Source of the DNA: Dehalococcoidia bacterium | Lineage (GTDB): Bacteria; Chloroflexota; Dehalococcoidia; Lucifugimonadales; Lucifugimonadaceae | Length of the DNA: 45,544 nt | Assembly: GCA_029936155.1 (NCBI GenBank) | Contig: JAPYUK010000004.1 | Coordinates: 5,541 to 51,084, forward strand | Direction: 5' to 3' | The notes under the pieces: model-generated | What the model was told of the DNA's origin: nothing | The model's database searches: none | What the model saw: only the letters and a program-made list of their open reading frames with translations | In this document: piece after piece, positions 1-6,526 of the stretch | How the letters are laid out: every line of letters starts with the position of its first letter | How positions within the stretch are numbered: position 1 is the stretch's first letter | Made by a program: the position numbers and the translations under genes

Positions 1-300
1 GGACGAAATTGCTCGGTTCCTCTTCATTCGGGAAGGGGTTAGGGGCCGTGTCACAAACATGCGAGGTTAAGTGCGGCCTCGGCACACCCGGCTCACACGG
101 CAGACTGAAGTTCGCTACCTAGCCGTTCTACGATGTCCGGAGCCAAAAGTACAACGTGGCGCGCTACCAAGTTCGCCTCGGATGCCCGGATCTAACGAAC
201 ATGACCCGCAAACTTGTAACAATCGCATCAGCACTCTTCGGCTACACAAAAAACAGTAGCCTGCATATTCGCCCGCTCGATTAAATAACGAACCGCTAGG
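1..300. other. Non-coding left edge
   Basis: No convincing gene is seen in the first 300 bases. Short open frames here have no family resemblance and no ribosome binding site. The stretch ends in the putative promoter of the sugar kinase that starts at 313. Confidence 0.5.
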
Positions 301-312
301 TAAACTCGATCG
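301..312 (+). promoter_or_regulatory. Putative leaderless -10 element of the FGGY kinase
   Basis: TAAACT is followed by exactly six bases (CGATCG) and then the ATG at 313. No Shine-Dalgarno lies at normal spacing. The same arrangement precedes the MOSC, fmt and ffh genes, and the ffh copy matches this one at 10 of 12 positions. Inference: a -10 hexamer placing the transcript start at the start codon. No clear -35 is seen. Confidence 0.4.
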
Positions 313-1782
313 ATGCCTACTCACTATCTGTCCATCGACGTTGGGTCGTCATCTGTTACCGCTGTGGTTGTCGACATAGAGTCGAAGTCGGTTGTCGGGG
401 CGTCCAGCGCGCCGAACACAGCTGAGATCACTTCAGTAAATGACAAGAAGATCGGTCGATCTGAGTGGGATCTTGAGCGGATGGCAGAGCTTGCCGTTGC
501 CAACGCCGCGAATCTCATCGAGCGCGAGAATGCGCGGCCCGCGGCCATAGGAATTACCGGCCAGCAGCAAGGACTTCAGCTTCTCGACGCCGACCTCAAA
601 ACGGTCGGCAAGTTCATATCGTGGCAAGACCAGCGATCGAAAGATCGTCTACCCGGCGAGCAACACACCTATCTCGATGCCATGGGCGAACGGGGTGGAG
701 CAACTATCGAAGAAAACGGCCTTCCGGCATTTGATAGAACTGGATGCCCAATCGTCACAGGCTATACGGCTCCAAATCTGTTCTGGCTTGAAATCAACAA
801 CGAGCTACCGACCGACATCGCCAACATTCACGCCACAACCGCTCCCGAATTCGTCGTATCTCGACTGACCGACACACGCCCAGTCACCGATCCTACCAAC
901 GCCGTGAGTTGGGGTGTTTACGATCTGAAAAAGATGGGTTGGAACTACGATCTGATCGACTCGCTCGGCCTCGATAGAACACTTTTCTCTAACCTCGCCT
1001 ACTCCTGCACACCCGCCGGACAGCTCACCACTGCGATGGCCGAAAAACTCGGCGTCGCCGACGGAATTCCAGTTTCGGTTGCTTCAGGCGATCACCAGTG
1101 CAGCTTCGCCGGAACCGTCACCGACTACCGGAACACCGTCGCTGTGAACGTCGGCACAGGCGGCCAGGCATCGGTCTATGTCGATCAACCAACCCCTCGA
1201 GGATGGCTAGAGTTGAGACCGTATATCCAGAGCGGGTACCTGCTTGCCGGGGTCGGAGTCGTCGGCGGTCGCACGTTCCGAACTCTCAGAGATTTCTTCA
1301 ATAATGCCAGCAAGAGCATCTCTGGTTACGAGCTTGATCCTGATGTCCTCTACGACAGGCTGGTCGAGCTTGCAGCCGAAGTGCCCGCTGGTGCAGAAGG
1401 CATGGCATTTGACCCGCTGTTCACCGGATCACGAAGCAACCCTTTGGCAAATGCAGCTATTCGTGAAATTACTCCCGGTACATTCACACCCGGCCACATG
1501 GCTCGATCGCTCTTCGAGGCGATGGCGTTGCATCTGGCCGACTCGTATCGAGAAGCTGCAAAACTTGGGGCAGGCGAACGATCGATACTGGTGGGATCGG
1601 GCAACGCCATCAAGCTGAATCCCGTGCTCAGGGACTCGTTGGAAGCCGAGTTTGGCATGCCCTTACAACTCGGAAGCAACAACGAAGAAGCAGCAATAGG
1701 AGCGGCTCTGTGTGCGGCCGTTGCCGATGGTGCTTTCACCTCGATTACCGAGGCCAGTGCTTCGTTTTCTTCTGGCAACTGA
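313..1782 (+). CDS. FGGY-family carbohydrate kinase (sedoheptulokinase/xylulokinase-like)
   Basis: This is a sugar kinase of the FGGY/ASKHA fold, 489 residues, the usual length. The N-terminal phosphate-binding loop IDVGSSS lies at about residues 8-14. The substrate-side signatures GQQQG (84-88) and SWQDQR (103-108) follow. The catalytic-base segment SGDHQCSFAG (258-267) contains Asp260, and the ATP-domain signature NVGTGGQAS lies at 279-287. The QQ and WQD spellings, and the stretch around residues 140-158, look closer to sedoheptulokinases than to classical xylulokinases, so the substrate may be a ketoheptose or ketopentose; this is inference. The ATG at 313 has no good Shine-Dalgarno but has TAAACT six bases upstream. 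The gene converges on a zinc alcohol dehydrogenase 25 bases away, which might oxidise a related polyol or sugar. The cytoplasmic product would phosphorylate a sugar with ATP. Confidence 0.85.
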   Translation: MPTHYLSIDVGSSSVTAVVVDIESKSVVGASSAPNTAEITSVNDKKIGRSEWDLERMAELAVANAANLIERENARPAAIGITGQQQGLQLLDADLKTVGKFISWQDQRSKDRLPGEQHTYLDAMGERGGATIEENGLPAFDRTGCPIVTGYTAPNLFWLEINNELPTDIANIHATTAPEFVVSRLTDTRPVTDPTNAVSWGVYDLKKMGWNYDLIDSLGLDRTLFSNLAYSCTPAGQLTTAMAEKLGVADGIPVSVASGDHQCSFAGTVTDYRNTVAVNVGTGGQASVYVDQPTPRGWLELRPYIQSGYLLAGVGVVGGRTFRTLRDFFNNASKSISGYELDPDVLYDRLVELAAEVPAGAEGMAFDPLFTGSRSNPLANAAIREITPGTFTPGHMARSLFEAMALHLADSYREAAKLGAGERSILVGSGNAIKLNPVLRDSLEAEFGMPLQLGSNNEEAAIGAALCAAVADGAFTSITEASASFSSGN

Positions 1783-1807
1783 GACACTAGGCAACGAATA
1801 ACTAGTC

Positions 1808-2818
1808 CTAGTTGTGGGGCTTGATAACGAACTTCACGCCTTTGCCTTCTCCGGAATCGACTATCGCCTGCGGCACGTCTTGCAACTCGTAGCGACCTGA
1901 TATCACGCCACTCAAATCGAGTGTGTCGATCTCCGCAGGTGTTCGCGCAAACACATCACCGCGGCCGAACGCACCCTTCACTGTGATCTCTCGGTAGTGC
2001 ATATCGTACAAATCGACTGGTAGCGGCGCACCCTCGGGAGCCACACCGATGATCAGAACCTGACCACGGGGGCGGACCACCTCGACACACTTAGCCACAA
2101 GTTCGGGCCTACCCACAACCTCGGCCGCGATGTTTGCTCCATAACCACCGTTGTGATCTTTCATGAAATCTCCAAGATCGCCCTCGGCAGGATCGTGAAG
2201 CAAGTCGGCCCCGAACTGTCGTGCCATCTCCCGGCGGGCGGCGACTGGCTCCGACATGACCATCCGTTCAACGCCACGCCGTTTCAAAAACGCCAGCGTA
2301 AACAATCCCATAATCCCCCCACCAATTACAACTCCAATACCGTTTTTGCCGTCGTCGATGCGCATCATCTCGGCACCTGACAGGCAGCATGATGCTGGCT
2401 CGGTCAAAGCAGCTTGTTCGAGATCAAGGGAGTCGGGAATCTTGACAGCCGACTGCGAAGGCGCAGTAGCATACTCGGCAAACATTCCAGACGTGAGATC
2501 TGCATTTTCGCAGCGAGACTCCGACCAGGTTGTACACGCTGTACAAACGCCACAATGACTTGTGGTGTTCATTACGACGCGATCGCCGATACGACTTTTG
2601 TCGACGCCCTCACCAACTTCGACGATCACCCCTGAGCCTTCGTGGCCGAGCACCTTTGGTGGGGTCGAGGGAAACAACCCCTGAGTGATGTGCACATCGG
2701 TTCCGCACACGCCGATTGTGTCGACTTTTACAACGACCCGGCCGGGCCGAGCTACGGGATCGGCCACCTGATCGAGAGTGAACTTGTCGCCACCGTGCCA
2801 GGTCATCAATCGCATCAT
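1808..2818 (-). CDS. Zinc-dependent medium-chain alcohol/polyol dehydrogenase
   Basis: This is an MDR-superfamily, NAD(P)-dependent dehydrogenase of the threonine/sorbitol dehydrogenase type, 336 residues from the ATG at 2818. Catalytic-zinc ligands are visible in GVCGTDVH, GHEGSG and LTEPASCC. The structural-zinc lobe has four cysteines spaced C-x2-C-x2-C-x7-C within CGVCTACTTWSESRC, so that site is intact. A Rossmann nucleotide loop (GGGIMG) sits mid-protein. The frame is open five codons upstream from a TTG, but the ATG pair at 2818/2815 is the better start because family members begin there; no strong ribosome binding site separates the two. It is convergent with the sugar kinase, and a joint role in sugar or polyol catabolism is plausible. 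The exact substrate cannot be read from sequence. Confidence 0.85.
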   Translation of the reverse strand: MMRLMTWHGGDKFTLDQVADPVARPGRVVVKVDTIGVCGTDVHITQGLFPSTPPKVLGHEGSGVIVEVGEGVDKSRIGDRVVMNTTSHCGVCTACTTWSESRCENADLTSGMFAEYATAPSQSAVKIPDSLDLEQAALTEPASCCLSGAEMMRIDDGKNGIGVVIGGGIMGLFTLAFLKRRGVERMVMSEPVAARREMARQFGADLLHDPAEGDLGDFMKDHNGGYGANIAAEVVGRPELVAKCVEVVRPRGQVLIIGVAPEGAPLPVDLYDMHYREITVKGAFGRGDVFARTPAEIDTLDLSGVISGRYELQDVPQAIVDSGEGKGVKFVIKPHN

Positions 2819-2966
2819 GTGTGTTGGTCTCAATCAGATGAGGGGTGATAGTGCGAACAATCTACTCTCATTCGGTGTTTGTTGGGCGCGCTGATCGTCA
2901 AACAATGCACTCCAACTTACCAACCCATATAGGGCCATAGCTCAGGTGATAGGGATGATGCTGAAG

Positions 2967-3000
2967 CCGTCTCCCAGGGGGAGAGAGTTGGGGGGGGGGC
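2967..3000. repeat. CTC/GAG-type intergenic repeat, copy 1
   Basis: CTCCC-AGG-GGGAG inverted core followed by a run of G. It resembles the element at 44948-44979, which has the same layout of a CCCTCT-like arm, a G-rich arm and then TTGGG. It lies 20 bases beyond the stop of the first lipoprotein gene and may act as its terminator. Confidence 0.4.
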
Positions 3001-3020
3001 TACGGGCAACCTGTGACTAA

Positions 3021-4019
3021 TTACGCGCCAACATCGCATGTTTGAAGCGCCGCAAGAACGTCGTCGGTTATTTCGGAAACATCGCCCGAGCTAGTCGCGA
3101 TCACTGCGTTCGCCAGATCAGCCGGGTCAAGCTCGCCAGAGAGACAAGTCAGTTGCTCAATGGTGAGCTCGCTCTCGGGGATTGAGGTTGCGCTCGGCTC
3201 TACCGCTGACTCGATAGTAATCGGACCAGCGCCATCGCCGATACCGCCACCTGATTCGACAGGATTGGCAATCGCTGCACCACACTTCGCGAGTGCTTCC
3301 TGAAGTTCAGGATTAGGCGTACGGGTCGGGTTACGTAACAGATCAAGAGCGCCCTCACCCAATTCTTCAGTCAAGCATCGCTGGAAAGAACCAACGTCAC
3401 CGAATCCGCCCCGGGCACCACCGCCAATGCCACCGCGACCGCCGCCGCCCAAGGCACCACCGAAAGTTCCTAACAATCCAGCAATATCAACACCACATTC
3501 ATCCAGTGCCGCCGTTAATTCTTCGGAAATGCCAAATCCGCCACCACCGCTAAAGTCGGCGCCAAAATCTTCACCAAGTTCTTCGGTCAAACACTCTTGA
3601 ACAACAGGGTCGCCAAATGGCCCATCGGCAAGTCGACCCAGAAAATCGCCGCCGCCAGGAGGTCGCCCGCCTTGTTCAGCACCGCACGCCCCAAATGCTG
3701 CGGTCAGCAGCTCGCCATCCACTTCGCGAAGTAAGCTTCGATCGAACCCGTCTGAAATATCCAGCCCGAGCTCTTCAGCGAGACATACCTGAACAGCCTC
3801 AGCGCTGATCGCGGCCTGACGGGTGTTTGCCGTTCCGTTTGCGCTGTCGCCGGCCTGGCTAGCGCTTGGTGTAGGCGCCACAGTAGGTACAGCCGTAGGA
3901 GTCGGCGGCTCAGCAGTTGGCTTGGGCGCGGTCCCTCCGCATGCCGTGGCGACAACCGCCACCATCAGCACAATCGAGATAAGGGCCGTAGTGCGTTTAG
4001 GCTCGGAAATTCGGGACAT
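3021..4019 (-). CDS. Lipoprotein with four two-cysteine repeat modules
   Basis: Secreted lipoprotein of 332 residues, function unknown. A short basic N-terminus and hydrophobic segment (about 10-26) end in a lipobox-like VVATAC with Cys27 as the likely lipidation site. A Pro/Thr/Ala linker runs to about residue 55. The mature part holds four degenerate modules, each opening with C-L-x-x-E-L and closing about 31-36 residues later with A-L/F-x-x-C: Cys79/112, 143/175, 215/246 and 292/328. The first three opening motifs read CLAEELG, CLTEELG and CLTEELG. Glycine-rich spacers separate modules 2 and 3. The paired cysteines probably form disulfides outside the cytoplasmic membrane (inference). The next gene upstream in the same direction has three similar modules, so the two likely arose by duplication. 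I do not recognise a named Pfam family. The start is the ATG at 4019; a GGAACC-like site precedes it. Confidence 0.8.
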   Translation of the reverse strand: MSRISEPKRTTALISIVLMVAVVATACGGTAPKPTAEPPTPTAVPTVAPTPSASQAGDSANGTANTRQAAISAEAVQVCLAEELGLDISDGFDRSLLREVDGELLTAAFGACGAEQGGRPPGGGDFLGRLADGPFGDPVVQECLTEELGEDFGADFSGGGGFGISEELTAALDECGVDIAGLLGTFGGALGGGGRGGIGGGARGGFGDVGSFQRCLTEELGEGALDLLRNPTRTPNPELQEALAKCGAAIANPVESGGGIGDGAGPITIESAVEPSATSIPESELTIEQLTCLSGELDPADLANAVIATSSGDVSEITDDVLAALQTCDVGA

Positions 4020-4140
4020 TCAGGTTCCAATTACCAAAGAAACTAACGATGGAAAACCAGCCAGCGACGCCCCGGGCAGGCGTGTGGACAGGTTACATAC
4101 TATCCACAACTTCTACAGGAAATGTGAAGATTCACCCCGG

Positions 4141-5310
4141 CTACTCGATAACCTTGAGCAGATCGGTACAGGCCTCGAGCGATTCGAGAGTATTTTTACC
4201 TTGACACATCAGAACCATGTTGCCCGCCACGACATAGTCAAAATATTTTGGAAAGCCACACCTGCCGACGGAATGACCACCACCCGAATCACAACGTCGA
4301 CGATCTGACAGTCCTTCTGTCCAGCGCTGATCGTCGGCGTATAAGGAAGCATTCGCACCTGTTGCTTCGTCGGCGAACTCAACTCCGACTTCTCGGGCAG
4401 CTTCGTGGCTGAAGTAGAATCTAGCTTCGTACTCAAGGCGACCGTAAGGATCGGCGCCGTAGAAGCCGTAGTGAACTGAACTTGCTCCGTTTAGATCACG
4501 CACGTCATATGACTTTGAGGTTTTGAACCCGGCCAATTCGAGATCCGCAATTTTGTACGAACGCTCGGTGTCTGCGATTTTTGAGAGCATCTCATCGACC
4601 GGAAGCTTCAGCTGGCAAACATCGATCGCTACGGCGAAATCCTGCACAACTTCTCTTGACAGCTCGCCGCCGTATCCCTCGGCAAACAACTCACCAAGCT
4701 CCCCAACCATGCACCCTTCCTGCCGAGACGAATAGCCCATAGAGCCGTGGCCAGAATCAGAACCTTCACCTTGGCCCAAGCTTGTTAGCGCGCCCAACTC
4801 TGCCGGAGTCAGACACTCAACGAAGCCCTGCAAGGCAATCTGCGTACCTTCGCTCTGAGGTTCGCCTGTACCAATCATCAATTCGGACAGTGTGCCGGTT
4901 GGGATGTCATCGAGAAGCGACGCCACACAAGCCAGAGACGATCCACTGATCTCTCCAAGGGTCTCCTGAATCTGACCAGCAATAAACCCCGCCACAAGCT
5001 CGTTCGAGAAGCAGTTGGAAAGAGCTAACTGCTCCGATTCGACCGGCTCCTCGCCGGCGGCAAGTTCTTTCAGGCGATCTTCGCCAAGTCCGCCAGCCAG
5101 GCAATCGTAGTCAGCGGTCGGAATTTGTGACACGAACGCATCGAAATCACTCTCGGGATTCGCTGTGATTATCGCTATCTGCGGAAGAGGAGTTGGGGCG
5201 ACTGTTGAGGTAGGCGGCACAGCAGTAGGCTCAGTGGTGGCACTCCCACAGGATACGAGCACGATCGCCAATAGCATCCCGACCAGCATCACAAACCCAC
5301 GATTGTTCAT
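4141..5310 (-). CDS. Lipoprotein with three two-cysteine modules plus a C-terminal AGNMV/MCQ domain
   Basis: Secreted lipoprotein of 389 residues. The signal peptide ends at IVLVSC, giving lipidated Cys21, followed by a Thr/Pro linker. Three modules like those of the downstream lipoprotein follow: Cys70/100 (opening CLAGGLGEDRL), Cys128/166 and Cys200/232 (opening CMVGELGELF). A separate C-terminal domain, about residues 245-389, contains AGFKTSKSYD (260-269), YGFYG, a FYFSHEAAREVGVEFA helix and YVVAGNMVLMCQ (359-370). This domain recurs in the small lipoprotein at 44419-44934. The ATG at 5310 is preceded by GAGG seven bases upstream, a normal ribosome binding site. It lies 121 bases upstream of the first lipoprotein gene and is probably co-transcribed with it. 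A role in binding or envelope structure is possible, but nothing in the sequence fixes the function. Confidence 0.8.
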   Translation of the reverse strand: MNNRGFVMLVGMLLAIVLVSCGSATTEPTAVPPTSTVAPTPLPQIAIITANPESDFDAFVSQIPTADYDCLAGGLGEDRLKELAAGEEPVESEQLALSNCFSNELVAGFIAGQIQETLGEISGSSLACVASLLDDIPTGTLSELMIGTGEPQSEGTQIALQGFVECLTPAELGALTSLGQGEGSDSGHGSMGYSSRQEGCMVGELGELFAEGYGGELSREVVQDFAVAIDVCQLKLPVDEMLSKIADTERSYKIADLELAGFKTSKSYDVRDLNGASSVHYGFYGADPYGRLEYEARFYFSHEAAREVGVEFADEATGANASLYADDQRWTEGLSDRRRCDSGGGHSVGRCGFPKYFDYVVAGNMVLMCQGKNTLESLEACTDLLKVIE

Positions 5311-5351
5311 TTCGTCCTCATACAGCCCATCAAAACTTCAGGTGCATAAGA

Positions 5352-5822
5352 CTACTTGCGATCGTTCACGAAAACCGCGATCTCGCGCGGATTCATCCGT
5401 CCCAGCTGAGTTGTTGCGTATAGCGAGGCTGCGATCTCACCGCCCGGCCTAAGAATAAACTCGGTAGGTTGCATGATCGTCTCGCCCTTGCGTTCACCTG
5501 GCACTGCTCCGAGTACTTCGATACCGCCAGCTGTCACGCCGAAACCAACCGGGAACGTAATCGGTCCACCTGAAGTGATCTTTCGCGCACCAGCCTCAGG
5601 ATCTGTGCTGGCAGCAACAACTTTGATGCCCAAGCGGGTCAGCAACTTGTACTGCTCCTGCGTCGCGTCCAACTGACGCACGCAGTAACCTCACCAACCG
5701 CCTCGGTAGAAAAACGCGTACACCCACGAGTCGGTCCAATCGTCGGGTAACGAGATCGACTCGCCGCGTGGAAGCGAGATTTTCAGATCTGGAAACTTGT
5801 CACCTGGCATTAGCATCGGCAT
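5352..5822 (-). CDS. Peroxiredoxin-like (AhpC/TSA, redoxin fold) probable selenoprotein with in-frame UGA
   Basis: Read through the TGA at 5691-5693, this frame encodes 156 residues of a thioredoxin-fold peroxiredoxin-like protein. The N-terminal part, MPGDKFPDLKI to AFFYRGGW, is followed by the UGA as residue 44 and then GYCVRQLDATQEQY. Cysteine homologues of this family carry FYRGxWCxxC at this point, so UGA replaces the first, catalytic cysteine (U-G-Y-C). The C-terminal part has LGIKVVAASTD and the sheet-forming FPVGFGV segment expected of the fold. A hairpin fitting a bacterial SECIS begins five bases after the UGA. AGGAG sits nine bases before the ATG at 5822, in frame with the downstream part, which supports one continuous gene. 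The predicted role is thiol/selenol-dependent reduction of peroxides or disulfides. Without recoding, the gene would give a 43-residue stub. It follows a broken FMN-oxidase-like gene. No sel genes are in the window. Confidence 0.75.
5658..5693 (-). promoter_or_regulatory. UGA codon and SECIS-like hairpin
   Basis: Reading on the minus strand, the UGA (5693-5691) is followed by GGTTA, then the arm CTGCGTGCGTC, the loop AGTTG and the arm GACGCGACGCAG. The arms pair over eleven base pairs with a single bulged G. The apical loop starts 16 bases after the UGA and has G as its second base. Published bacterial SECIS models ask for a loop roughly 16-37 bases after UGA with a G in its first two positions, so this fits at the short limit. 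Seen directly: UGA position, pairing, loop. Inferred: SelB recognition. Confidence 0.7.
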
Positions 5823-5869
5823 GAAGCGGCTCTCCTGTGTATCGACTTCTGGTAGCTGTTGGCGCGGTT

Positions 5870-6510
5870 CTACTGCCCGTTGGATTCGTTCCGCTTGGAA
5901 ATCGATGCACGGATCGACTCGGGCACGCCAATCTTAGGCTCGTGCAATGAGTCTAGCTCGGGCGTGCCGTGAACAGCTCTACACGGGATTACACCACCCC
6001 TGCAGTCAAGATCGAGATCGTCCGGCTCTTCGACCCTTACGCATGCGCGAGCCTTGGCGGATATTTCTTCGATCTCCATGCGAATCACCGATGTCTGGAC
6101 GAACTCCGAGTTCTGGGCTTCGTCTCACCTGCCAGGCGTGATGTGCCCGACCAGCAACTCCATGCCACGAAGTTTTCGACCACATCGGTAATCTCTGTAT
6201 TGGTGCAGAAAATGACGGCGGAGCGATAGTTGATCGAGTGGTGAAAGTGCGATTGTGCGGCAACGATTCCGTCGAGGTGAGTTACTTCAACCGTCAAAGG
6301 CCGGCCGCTGCCCACAGCCCGAGCCATTCCGGCTCCGGTTGAGCCCTGAAGAATTAGCGAATCGGCATCACGAACGTAAAGTGTCGGAATTACAACGATG
6401 CCATGTTCAGTTTCAAATCCAACGTGGCAGAGGTGCCCGGCATCGAGAATAACGTTGACCGAAATGCCGGTGAACAATCGATTTTTGGTTCGCTGCCATT
6501 TTCTTTGCAA
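5870..6510 (-). pseudogene. Broken pyridoxamine 5'-phosphate oxidase-like FMN-binding protein
   Basis: The N-terminal part (from about 6510) reads as a split-barrel FMN-binding protein of the pyridoxamine oxidase-like type: VILDAGHLCHVGF, IVVIPTLYVRDAD, LTVEVTHLDGIV and SHFHHSINYRSAVIF. After TEITDVVE the homologous sequence moves to another frame (LRGMELLVGHITPGR). This is explained by one missing base in the A run at 6173-6176. A TGA at 6125-6127 then occupies the position where family members usually have Trp (PGR-W-DE). Downstream, the frame continues normally through EEISAKAR, a VEEPDDLDLD segment and the GGVIPCRAV strand to a TAG at 5870. With both lesions repaired the product would be about 214 residues, the family length. 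So it is either a young pseudogene or a stretch with assembly errors. The start is uncertain; TTG at 6510 is the first good candidate, just after leuS. Confidence 0.7.
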
Positions 6511-6526
6511 GACGAAGTGGAACTGC

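Noticed and set aside
2932-2965. tRNA-like 5' end (GGGCCATAGCTCAGGTGATAG)
   Set aside because: It resembles a tRNA acceptor and D-arm, but no anticodon arm or T-loop (GGTTCGA-type) follows at the right distance.
4100-4108. Single DnaA-box-like CTATCCACA between the two lipoprotein genes
   Set aside because: One isolated near-match, no cluster and no AT-rich region; expected by chance in 45 kb.
6125-6127. UGA in the FMN-oxidase-like gene as a second selenocysteine
   Set aside because: The position is a Trp in the family, the gene also has a frameshift, and no hairpin follows the UGA.
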